Under the pieces are notes generated by a model, which saw only the letters and a list, made by a program, of their open reading frames with translations, did no database searches and was not told the DNA's origin. The position numbers were made by a program, and so were the translations under genes. Source: JBBRGG01 sp038240875 (GTDB taxonomy: Bacteria > Planctomycetota > Phycisphaerae > Phycisphaerales > UBA1924). Taken from it: a stretch of DNA of 6,899 bases. Below are positions 1 through 5,495 of this stretch, in pieces. Location of the stretch: the NCBI GenBank assembly GCA_038240875.1, contig JBBRGG010000192.1:1-6899 (forward strand), given 5' to 3'. Positions within the stretch are counted from its first letter, which is position 1. Each line of letters begins with the position of its first letter.

Positions 1-387
1 TGTAATAATTCCAGCACACAAGCATAGTACGAAGCAGGCGATCCCGATTGCAACTCCCCGGCGTCGCCATTGCTCAGGACGCTCCGCCGCAGTTGGTTCG
101 GCAAATGCACTCCCGGTCTTCAGCAGCAAAATACAATTGGCGATGTATCTGCGTCCTTTACGATTCAACCGATGCTTGCCCGTCATCCGATGCGGCCAGA
201 TGTCGCAATACGTAAACCAATTTGCATAGTAAATACTTTCAATCGCCGAGTCCGTTCCAAACTCGCTACCAATTGAATTGAAACGCTCTTCGTACGCATC
301 GGTCGTCATCCGTCCAGCATGAAATTGTCGCAGCAACTGCGCGTACGCGTTTCGAGCAGGCATGTTGACCGCGACCGAACGTGCCAT
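1..387 (-). CDS. Unrecognised protein with a transmembrane segment, partial (C-terminus cut off by window edge)
   Basis: The frame starts at ATG 387 and stays open for 129 codons to the left edge, so the stop lies outside the window. The start is supported by GGGAAG at 394-399, six bases upstream and inside the last codons of the E1 beta gene; only three bases separate that gene's stop from this ATG, so translational coupling or a shared transcript is likely. Residues 1-107 are hydrophilic, with an acidic/aromatic middle (YEERF near 33, YYANWFTYCD 53-62) and a basic patch (HRLNRKGRR, 72-80). RRR at 108-110 is followed by a hydrophobic run, about 111-129, that looks like a membrane helix with its N-terminal side in the cytoplasm. 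I do not recognise the family and assign no function. The junction with the E1 beta gene suggests co-expression but not a shared pathway. An alternative start at ATG 363 has no ribosome-binding site. Confidence 0.75.
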   Translation of the reverse strand, partial: MARSVAVNMPARNAYAQLLRQFHAGRMTTDAYEERFNSIGSEFGTDSAIESIYYANWFTYCDIWPHRMTGKHRLNRKGRRYIANCILLLKTGSAFAEPTAAERPEQWRRRGVAIGIACFVLCLCAGIIT

Positions 388-390
388 GCT

Positions 391-1440
391 TTACTTCCCA
401 ATCACTTTCAGCACCGCAGCCTTAATCCGCCCCTTATTCGGTAGATATTCCGCCTCGATGTTCTTCGCATAAGGCGCCGGCACATCTTCCGTATTCACAC
501 GCACAGGCGGGCAATCAAGCCAATCAAAGCACCGCTCGCACACCTGCGTCACAACCTCGCTCGCAACGCTCGCAAACGGCCAGCACTGATCCACCACCAC
601 AATCCGCCCCGTCTTTTTGATGCTCGTGATGATGCTATCAATATCAAGTGGCCGAATCGTCCGCATATCCAGCACATCAATGTGGATGCCTTCTTGTGCC
701 AGCTCATCCGCCGCCTCGATACAGAAATTCACCGGCCGCCCAAACGACACAACCGTGCACGCGTCGCCCTCGCGCGCCAGCCGCGCCACACCAAACGGAA
801 TGTAATATTCCTCGGCGGGCACGTGCGCCTTATCTCCCAGCATGCGCTCGCTCTCAAGGAAGAAGACCGGGTCAACTTCCCGGAGCGCGGTCTTGAGCAG
901 ACCCTTCGCATCGAACGGATTGCTCGGGATCGCGATCTTCATCCCAGGCACATTGGCATACAACCCTTCGACACACCAGCTATGCGTGCTGCCAAGCTGC
1001 CCACCCGCGCCGTCATTGCCACGGAACACAATCGGGCAGCCATATTGCCCGCCGCTCATGTACAGCATTTTGGGCACATTGTTGAGGATCTGGTCCGCCG
1101 CGACCAAGCTAAACGACCAACTCATAAACTCGATGATCGGCTTCAAGCCATACATCGCCGCCCCGACCGCAAGCCCGGCGAACCCATTCTCGCTAATCGG
1201 CGAATCAATGATCCGCTTGGGCCCAAATTCTTCCAGCATCCCCTGGCTAATCTTGTACGCACCATTGTATTGCGCAACTTCTTCGCCCAAGAGGAACATA
1301 CGCGGATCACGCCGCATCTCTTCGCTCATCGCCTCGCGAAGCGCCTCGCGAAACTGGATCACGCGATCTCCTTCGCGCGATGGCAACTCTGCATCAAACA
1401 AGTTCGACGCCATCGGACGGTGATAATCCAGTGCGGTCAT
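391..1440 (-). CDS. pdhB: Pyruvate dehydrogenase (2-oxo acid dehydrogenase) E1 component, beta subunit
   Basis: This 349-residue protein is the beta half of an alpha2-beta2 thiamine-diphosphate E1 enzyme, which decarboxylates pyruvate (or a related 2-oxo acid) and acetylates the lipoyl group of E2 in the cytoplasm. Visible family features: LGEEVAQYNGAYKISQGML (51-69); R-I-I-D-S-P-I-S-E-N-G-F-A-G (76-89), with Glu84 as the likely thiamine-activating glutamate; R-G-N-D-G-A-G-G (140-147) and the following T-H-S; and a C-terminal transketolase-like half with VVVDQCWPFASVASEV (281-296) and DVPAPYAKNIE (319-329). Length is slightly above the usual 325-330 because of about 25 extra N-terminal residues. 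ATG 1440 has GGAAAG six bases upstream (1447-1452); the in-frame ATG at 1413 has no such site. A branched-chain or acetoin E1 beta is possible, but the motifs favour pyruvate. Neither an E1 alpha nor an E2 gene adjoins it, so its partners must lie elsewhere. Confidence 0.95.
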   Translation of the reverse strand: MTALDYHRPMASNLFDAELPSREGDRVIQFREALREAMSEEMRRDPRMFLLGEEVAQYNGAYKISQGMLEEFGPKRIIDSPISENGFAGLAVGAAMYGLKPIIEFMSWSFSLVAADQILNNVPKMLYMSGGQYGCPIVFRGNDGAGGQLGSTHSWCVEGLYANVPGMKIAIPSNPFDAKGLLKTALREVDPVFFLESERMLGDKAHVPAEEYYIPFGVARLAREGDACTVVSFGRPVNFCIEAADELAQEGIHIDVLDMRTIRPLDIDSIITSIKKTGRIVVVDQCWPFASVASEVVTQVCERCFDWLDCPPVRVNTEDVPAPYAKNIEAEYLPNKGRIKAAVLKVIGK

Positions 1441-1459
1441 GTCGTGCTTTCCGATTTAG

Positions 1460-1485
1460 CCTTGGCTGACTTCGCTCCGCCAAGG
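1460..1485. repeat. 26-bp interrupted inverted repeat in the E1 beta leader
   Basis: CCTTGGC (1460-1466) and GCCAAGG (1479-1485) are perfect complements around a 12-base centre. The first 17 bases recur with one mismatch at 2765-2781, inside the start of the propeller gene. In E1 beta mRNA the hairpin would sit 7 bases upstream of the ribosome-binding site. It could be a member of a dispersed repeat family or a leader hairpin; no T-run follows it, so it is not an intrinsic terminator. Confidence 0.55.
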
Positions 1486-1703
1486 TCGATCCTTACCAAA
1501 ACTCAATCGTGGCAAGTCCGCGAACAAAGACCCTACAAGTGCTCGTGCACTACTAAGGATCTTCCCTCGACCTGGCCACTGCCTCAACAAAGACGTCTCG
1601 TCGTGGCACAACAAGATTCTAGTCACTACCACCGACACATCCCCATACCTCGCGCACTTTTCCGTCTCTACCAAAATCTTCACCCGAACACCACCAGCCA
1701 AGG

Positions 1704-1728
1704 AAAAAACCCGGGAGAGCCCGGGTTT
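1704..1728 (-). terminator. Intrinsic terminator of the beta-propeller gene
   Basis: The arms AAACCCGGG (1707-1715) and CCCGGGTTT (1720-1728) pair perfectly over 9 bp around an AGAG loop. Read on the minus strand, the stem runs straight into six T (1704-1709), the standard intrinsic-terminator layout. It lies 51 bases past the stop of the 1780-2799 gene, on the same strand. Confidence 0.9.
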
Positions 1729-1779
1729 GATTGCATTTCAAAATAGCCTATTCAAATCCAACCCTGATCAAACCAATTC

Positions 1780-2799
1780 TTACCGACGACGGCGTGCCAC
1801 CACCACCCCCGCCATCCCCAGCAACGCCAATGCGCCAGGCGTGGGCACCACCCGCAACAGTCGCCCGCCCGACTGATTAATTGCGCCCTGCTCGCTCACA
1901 TAAATGCTCCCGTCCGCCGCGTACGCAACGCCCGTGGCACGAGAAAGCCCAGTCACGATAATCTCGCGCGAGCCATTCGCAGGGTTAAAGATCGACAACA
2001 CGCCATCGGCCGTGTCAAATCCATACTCAACCACCAACAACCTACCATCGGGCATCGCTTCGATCGCCGTTGGCGCGAACAAATCCGCCACTACATTCGC
2101 GCTGATTAATTCCGCTGTGACCGAGTTGTACGACGCGATATACCCCATCCCGCCAAAGGATCCGTAGTAGGACACATAGATCGTGTTCCCGACTTCCGCA
2201 ACACCTGTGGGCGAAACCAAACCATCCTGTTGCCCGTCGATCAGCACGCCAAACTCCGACCACTGCCCGCCGGGCAACCGCGATGCCGCGTACACCTTGT
2301 CGCCGTTCGCGCTAACCGCCAGCAACTGCCCTGAGGCATCTACCGTCAATCCTGTCCAGTTCCCGCCAAAGTCTGTTGGTGCCAGCGCCTGAGTCGTAAC
2401 ACCCGAAAGCGATGCCTCGAAGACCTGCTCAACGCCCGTGTCCCGACCTGCTTCGCCCCAGAACAGCGAGTTTCCCGAGACCGCAAGCCCGGTAGGCCCA
2501 AGCCGTACGCCAATAAACGGCGCAACCGCAATCCCGCTCACAATCGGCGTGAAAGGACCGCCCATTTGCCCCTTCAGTATCCGCCCATTGCCAGAGTCCG
2601 AAACGTACACAAATCCAGCCGAATCCGCCGCGACCTCCATCGGGTTGTTGAGACCAGTCGCCGCGACCTGAATCGAGTATCCGCTGGCGGCGGTCTGCGC
2701 CTGCGCAGTAGTCGTCGTCAAGCCAACCGTCCCGATCATGGCAACAAACCCTACAGCCAAAGCACCTTGGCTGATTTCGCTAGTTAATCCTGAACGCAT
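1780..2799 (-). CDS. Secreted six-repeat beta-propeller protein with VPTPGA/Arg sorting-like tail
   Basis: A 339-residue exported protein. Start: ATG 2799, because GGAGG (2807-2811) lies seven bases upstream; an in-frame GTG at 2829 would make it 10 residues longer but lacks this site. Residues 12-29 are a hydrophobic signal core, with likely cleavage near AQA (32-34). Six similar repeats follow, each roughly P-[TM]-x-[LVI]-x(3)-G-x(2)-[YLF]-V-S, near 50-76, 101-127, 147-173, 196-225, 242-272 and 287-317. This matches a six-bladed propeller of the NHL, SMP-30/gluconolactonase or ScyD-like kind. Propellers of this sort bind ligands or hydrolyse lactones; no catalytic residues can be assigned here. 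The end (318-339) reads VPTPGALALLGMAG, then VVVA and four Arg: a PEP-CTERM-like sorting tail with Thr in place of Glu. It appears monocistronic, with its own promoter (2905-2933) and terminator (1704-1728). Confidence 0.9.
   Translation of the reverse strand: MRSGLTSEISQGALAVGFVAMIGTVGLTTTTAQAQTAASGYSIQVAATGLNNPMEVAADSAGFVYVSDSGNGRILKGQMGGPFTPIVSGIAVAPFIGVRLGPTGLAVSGNSLFWGEAGRDTGVEQVFEASLSGVTTQALAPTDFGGNWTGLTVDASGQLLAVSANGDKVYAASRLPGGQWSEFGVLIDGQQDGLVSPTGVAEVGNTIYVSYYGSFGGMGYIASYNSVTAELISANVVADLFAPTAIEAMPDGRLLVVEYGFDTADGVLSIFNPANGSREIIVTGLSRATGVAYAADGSIYVSEQGAINQSGGRLLRVVPTPGALALLGMAGVVVARRRR
2765..2781. repeat. 17-bp near-copy of the E1 beta leader repeat, inside the propeller gene
   Basis: CCTTGGCTGATTTCGCT differs at one base from 1460-1476 and is in the same orientation. 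Here it lies in coding DNA and specifies SEISQG (residues 7-12), just before the signal-peptide core. The second arm of the hairpin is absent. Chance similarity cannot be excluded. Confidence 0.5.
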
Positions 2800-2806
2800 C
2801 ACACAT

Positions 2807-2811
2807 CCTCC
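2807..2811 (-). promoter_or_regulatory. Ribosome-binding site that sets the propeller gene start
   Basis: GGAGG on the minus strand lies seven bases before ATG 2799. It makes that ATG the start rather than the upstream in-frame GTG at 2829, which would place GGAGG inside the coding sequence. Confidence 0.85.
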
Positions 2812-2902
2812 ATTGGCTGTTCCAAACACAAGTAATGAATCCTCGAGACAGCAATCAACGTACCAATATCATGCACGCAAATCACGCATAAACCCAGTAT
2901 TT

Positions 2903-2918
2903 ACAGAATAAATTCTGT
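2903..2918. promoter_or_regulatory. Candidate operator: perfect palindrome over the -10 box of the propeller gene
   Basis: ACAGAATAAATTCTGT has two perfect 7-base arms around AA and covers the predicted -10 box. Its size and position fit a dimeric repressor site. The regulator is unknown. It does not match the bacterial LexA box, whose half-sites CTGT and ACAG point the other way. Confidence 0.5.
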
Positions 2919-2933
2919 CGATTTCGAGGTCAA
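2905..2933 (-). promoter_or_regulatory. Sigma70-type promoter of the propeller gene
   Basis: On the minus strand, TTGACC (2928-2933) and TATTCT (2905-2910) are separated by exactly 17 bases. TTGACC matches the -35 consensus at 5 of 6 positions and TATTCT the -10 consensus at 4 of 6. Transcription would start near 2898, giving a leader of about 100 bases before ATG 2799. Confidence 0.6.
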
Positions 2934-3228
2934 TTTTGAAATTATTCTCCCTTTGATTCCGATATCGATGTCAGCAACCTGCTCAATCCTATATCCCAGC
3001 GTATTCCTAGCCGACCAGTCTCATTCGACTCAACCGAATCCGATTTGTGAAACCAGAGTCGCCGCAACGCATCCAATATTTTGATAGATTCGTGCGTCAG
3101 ATCGCGCGACGGTATATGTTATCTTTAGTGCGCACAAAAGATCATCAAAGCCGCGTTCATACTATTAGTTGTTATTACAATCTGTCGATCATCACAACCC
3201 GTCGAGTATCAGGCAGTATTGCCTTTTG

Positions 3229-3235
3229 AAAAGGA
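3229..3235 (+). promoter_or_regulatory. Ribosome-binding site that sets the msrA start
   Basis: AAAAGGA ends seven bases before GTG 3243. This favours GTG 3243 over the in-frame TTG at 3219, which has no purine-rich site at the right distance and would place this motif inside the coding sequence. Confidence 0.65.
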
Positions 3236-3242
3236 CCATTTC

Positions 3243-4082
3243 GTGAATACTCAATTCAGTCTGTACAGTCTTTGTCAACTATCCACCAATGTGGCAATTT
3301 GCCAATTTGCAACGCGTCAATTTGCAACCCGCCATCTGGCAGCCCGCTTACTCACAACCGTCGGCGCGGCTCTACTCTTCGGCTCCGCCCTCACAGCCTG
3401 TGCCGACGCCATCGGCAGTCGCGCCTCTCAGTCCACCCCCGCGCCTTCAATCACGACCACCACATCCGCAGGCGTCTTGTCACCGAGCGGCACGCCAGCA
3501 TCCTCCTCATCTGCCCCATCAAACACACCCACCAGCGAGTCCACAATGGCTTCCAACACGCCAGCCTCTCCCGTCGTTGCATCAACCGCACCAAGTACCT
3601 CGACCCAACTCGCCACCTTTGGCGCTGGCTGCTTTTGGGGCGTCGAAGCTAAGCTTCGCAAGATCCCAGGCGTCACCGATGCCGCCGTCGGCTACACCGG
3701 TGGCACGACAACCAGCCCAACATACAAGGACGTCAGCTACAACAAAACCGGCCACGCCGAAGTCGTCCAGCTCACCTTCGATCCTTCTCTCGTCTCCTAC
3801 CAAACTCTTTTGGACGCATTCTTCGTCCTGCACGATCCCACCCAGCTCAACCGCCAAGGCCCAGACGTAGGCGATCAATACCGAAGCGTCGTCTTCTTCC
3901 ACACTCCTGACCAGCAGGCTCTTGCCAACCAAACTATTGAACGCCTGAACGCCGCAAAGAAGTTCCGTAAGCCGATTGCCACCAAGGTCGAAGCCGCGCA
4001 AACCTTCTGGCGTGGCGAGGAATACCACCAGCAGTACCTCAAGAAAAATGGCCTCGAAACCTGTGGCATCGATGGCCAGTAA
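3243..4082 (+). CDS. msrA: Peptide-methionine (S)-S-oxide reductase MsrA, lipoprotein-like with long linker
   Basis: This 279-residue enzyme reduces the S form of methionine sulfoxide in proteins. The MsrA domain spans about 123-279: GCFWG with catalytic Cys130, YTGG (151-154), GHAEVV (170-175), DPTQLNRQGPDVGDQYRS (198-215), and EEYHQQYL (259-266). One later cysteine (Cys274, in TCGID) is the likely resolving residue; the second distal cysteine of some MsrA proteins is absent. The N-terminal 120 residues are not part of the enzyme. They hold a hydrophobic stretch (about 33-52) ending in L-T-A-C, a lipobox-like site with Cys53, then a low-complexity Ser/Thr/Pro/Ala linker (about 60-122). This suggests an enzyme tethered outside the inner membrane. 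The signal sequence is unusually long before its core, so an internal start cannot be excluded; GTG 3243 was chosen from its ribosome-binding site. It has its own terminator and is divergent from the propeller gene. Confidence 0.93.
   Translation: MNTQFSLYSLCQLSTNVAICQFATRQFATRHLAARLLTTVGAALLFGSALTACADAIGSRASQSTPAPSITTTTSAGVLSPSGTPASSSSAPSNTPTSESTMASNTPASPVVASTAPSTSTQLATFGAGCFWGVEAKLRKIPGVTDAAVGYTGGTTTSPTYKDVSYNKTGHAEVVQLTFDPSLVSYQTLLDAFFVLHDPTQLNRQGPDVGDQYRSVVFFHTPDQQALANQTIERLNAAKKFRKPIATKVEAAQTFWRGEEYHQQYLKKNGLETCGIDGQ
3303..3332 (+). repeat. Tandem 15-bp repeat in the msrA N-terminal coding region
   Basis: Two adjacent 15-base units, CAATTTGCAACGCGT and CAATTTGCAACCCGC, match at 13 of 15 positions. 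A further CAATTTGC lies immediately before, at 3295-3302. The units are in frame and give QFATR followed by QFATR, so length change by slippage would keep the frame. Confidence 0.75.
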
Positions 4083-4156
4083 TCGCACAGCATACAAGCT
4101 TGCCCTTTCTACATCTACCTAGCCTTCTCCTGCCTTGCCTTCTCTTGTCTTTGGGT

Positions 4157-4189
4157 ACCCCTTCTCTTCGAGAGGGGGTCTTTATTTTT
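4157..4189 (+). terminator. Intrinsic terminator of msrA
   Basis: ACCCCTTCTC (4157-4166) pairs with GAGAGGGGGT (4170-4179) over 10 bp, including one T-G wobble, around a TTC loop. It is followed by CTTTATTTTT (4180-4189). It lies 74 bases past the msrA stop, on the same strand. Confidence 0.88.
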
Positions 4190-4240
4190 GCCTTTGCTTT
4201 TGTCTTCCTGAATGCCGAATGCATTATTCTCTCTCCTCCC

Positions 4241-4277
4241 AAAAAACAAACGAGGCCTCGCATGTGCGAAGCCTCGT
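4241..4277 (-). terminator. Intrinsic terminator of the 4307-5098 gene
   Basis: A 28-base near-palindrome (4250-4277) has arms ACGAGGC-C-TCGCA and TGCGA-A-GCCTCGT with one mismatch. On the minus strand it is followed by TTTGTTTTTT (complement of 4241-4250, whose first bases overlap the end of the stem). It lies about 29 bases past the stop of the minus-strand gene. Confidence 0.87.
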
Positions 4278-4306
4278 CGTAGAACTCAATCAAATCACCA
4301 ACTCAC

Positions 4307-5098
4307 TCACGCACGACGGCGACGCGTCGCGACCAACCCGCTCAACCCCAAGAGCGCGACCGCGCCAGGGGTAGGAACCGTGGTGAACCGGTTGTAGTTG
4401 CCGTAGCCAGCCGAAGGACCGTCGAAACCAGGGTTGCCGCCTTGGTTGATGGGGCCAGCGGGGATCGATTCGTTGCTTCCGAAGCTTGTATCAGAAATGT
4501 ACGCAACGAAGAAGTCAATGTTGCTCGCCAAGCCACCGGTGATGCCGAGGGTCGCAAGTGGGATCACAAACTCGCGGAAAGCGTCATTGCCAGCGTTACC
4601 CGCGTTGCTGATGAAGTTGATGGGCGCACCAGACTGAAGTTCAAAGAATACACCGAAACCGCTGGAAAATACTAGCGAGAAATCAGGCAAGAATTCAGGG
4701 GCAAAGAGATCGTCAACGTTCGCCGAAAGGTTCGTCGACACGCGCCGTCCACCATCTGCTGCATCGAACATGCTGGCGTCGGTGTGCCCACCTGCGCGCG
4801 TGTTGAGGAAGATCGTGACCAAGTTGTCGAGGCCAACCGCGCCGTTCGAGAAACCTATGTACAGGTTGGTGTTGTCCGAATCAAAGCGGATCGTGCCGCC
4901 CCCGACCGAGCCACCAAAGCCTGAGCCGCCGCCGGTGTACGAGTAGGCGCCGTTGCCATATTCGCTACCACCCAATGAGCCGTCGGCCGAAGATCCGGCA
5001 ACATCAAGGTCTACGATCGTGTTGATAAGACCCGAAGCCCCCGCGCTCGCCATACCCGCGAGTGCGCACACAGCCATCGCCGCAATTACCATCTTCAT
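4307..5098 (-). CDS. Secreted Gly-rich beta-sandwich-like protein with VPTPGA/Arg sorting-like tail
   Basis: 263 residues. ATG 5098 has AGGAGA (5105-5110) six bases upstream. Residues 1-19 form a signal peptide ending ASA, followed by GASG. The mature part starts with a Gly/Ser-rich section (34-68). A middle part follows whose strands T-I-R-F-D-S-D-N-T-N-L-Y-I-G-F (69-83), N-L-V-T-I-F-L-N-T-R-A-G-G (92-104) and F-R-E-F-V-I-P-L-A-T-L-G-I (174-186) recall DOMON or family-9 carbohydrate-binding-like beta-sandwiches. That comparison is by eye only, and the function is unknown. A Gly/Asn/Pro-rich spacer (205-236) leads to the tail VPTPGAVALLGLSG, L-V-A-T, four Arg, Ala (241-263). The tail DNA is very similar to that of the 5496-6572 gene. 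The protein is probably exported and then sorted or anchored by an exosortase-type system encoded elsewhere. It has its own terminator. Confidence 0.88.
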   Translation of the reverse strand: MKMVIAAMAVCALAGMASAGASGLINTIVDLDVAGSSADGSLGGSEYGNGAYSYTGGGSGFGGSVGGGTIRFDSDNTNLYIGFSNGAVGLDNLVTIFLNTRAGGHTDASMFDAADGGRRVSTNLSANVDDLFAPEFLPDFSLVFSSGFGVFFELQSGAPINFISNAGNAGNDAFREFVIPLATLGITGGLASNIDFFVAYISDTSFGSNESIPAGPINQGGNPGFDGPSAGYGNYNRFTTVPTPGAVALLGLSGLVATRRRRA

Positions 5099-5113
5099 CG
5101 TATCTCTCCTAGC

Positions 5114-5128
5114 GTGCCATCAAGGCAC
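5114..5128 (-). promoter_or_regulatory. Small leader hairpin next to the ribosome-binding site
   Basis: GTGCC (5114-5118) and GGCAC (5124-5128) pair around a five-base loop, only three bases from the AGGAGA site of the 4307-5098 gene. The second arm overlaps a separate perfect 10-bp palindrome, CACACGTGTG (5126-5135). It could protect the mRNA or form a protein-binding site; neither is shown. Confidence 0.35.
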
Positions 5129-5177
5129 ACGTGTGATCCAATCGCCGCTACATCTGTAGAGGCTGCTTTCAGATAAC

Positions 5178-5204
5178 ATTGTAACAGATTTCAAGAAATC
5201 GCAA
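5178..5204 (-). promoter_or_regulatory. Candidate promoter with internal palindrome, for the 4307-5098 gene
   Basis: On the minus strand TACAAT (5178-5183, 5 of 6 to the -10 consensus) is preceded by TTGCGA (5199-5204) with a rather short 15-base spacer. The spacer contains most of a palindrome, GATTTC-AA-GAAATC (5187-5200). ACAGAATCTGT, another palindrome, lies just upstream (5207-5217). The promoter is plausible but not strong. Confidence 0.35.
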
Positions 5205-5495
5205 GCACAGAATCTGTATACTTCCAAGATTTTTTACGGCCTTCCGCTGCTTGCACCAGCTCAAATCCGAGCCTTTGCTGCGTATCGGACGCGACACGTT
5301 CTCGCAAGGCAACTTTCCAAAGCTTGCAAAGTCTCGCCACATCACGCGTCGGCCACGCTCATAGGCAAATCTACCGCCCCAAACTTTCCATAAAACAACA
5401 AAGCACCACTTTCGTGATGCCTTGTGAACTATGCATTTACATCAGCCGCAAGGCCGACATGTACAATACTTCTCTCATGAACGCTTGCGTTAAAT

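Larger units (their letters stand above)
1441..1779. other. Spacer between E1 beta and beta-propeller genes
   Basis: This 339-base stretch holds an inverted repeat (1460-1485) just upstream of the E1 beta ribosome-binding site and the terminator of the propeller gene (1704-1728). The roughly 220 bases between them must contain the E1 beta promoter, because the terminator blocks read-through. A minus-strand TAGAAT at about 1618-1623 resembles a -10 box, but no convincing -35 box lies at the right distance. The 81-codon minus-strand frame here begins with TTG and has no ribosome-binding site or familiar sequence, so I treat the stretch as non-coding. Confidence 0.6.
2800..3242. other. Divergent spacer between propeller and msrA genes
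   Basis: This 443-base AT-richer stretch carries the promoter and palindrome of the propeller gene on the left (2903-2933) and the msrA leader on the right. For msrA, TACAAT at 3176-3181 is a possible -10 box, about 60 bases before the start, but the -35 region is weak. A 60-codon plus-strand frame (GTG 3047 to 3229) has no ribosome-binding site or recognisable content, so I do not call it a gene. Nothing else is evident in the middle. Confidence 0.6.
5111..5495. other. Spacer upstream of the 4307-5098 gene
   Basis: This 385-base stretch holds the leader and a probable promoter of the 4307-5098 gene, plus several short palindromes between 5114 and 5217. No clear intrinsic terminator for the 5496-6572 gene was found: AACGCTTGCGTT at 5480-5491 is self-complementary but its loop would be too small and no T-run follows. 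Read-through into the next gene therefore remains possible. The part from 5220 to 5480 shows nothing I can name. Confidence 0.5.

Noticed and set aside
1456..1701. Minus-strand 81-codon frame in the spacer upstream of E1 beta
   Set aside because: It starts with TTG, has no ribosome-binding site, and ends in the inverted repeat; its start lies beside the terminator of the upstream gene. Nothing in its sequence looks conserved.
682..1746. Long plus-strand open frame (354 codons) opposite the E1 beta gene
   Set aside because: It lies antisense to an unmistakable E1 beta gene. Its translation is rich in Arg, His and Pro, as expected of an antisense shadow in GC-rich coding DNA, and matches no family I know.
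2903..2918. Palindrome considered as a LexA (SOS) box
   Set aside because: LexA boxes read CTGT-N8-ACAG; this site reads ACAG-N8-CTGT, the inverted arrangement.
3047..3229. Plus-strand 60-codon frame in the divergent spacer
   Set aside because: It begins with GTG without a ribosome-binding site, overlaps the msrA leader and shows no recognisable protein features.
3582..4097. Minus-strand 171-codon frame opposite msrA
   Set aside because: It is antisense to the clear MsrA catalytic domain, with no supporting start signal or family motif.
5480..5491. AACGCTTGCGTT as a terminator for the 5496-6572 gene
   Set aside because: The loop would be only two bases and no T-run follows on the minus strand.
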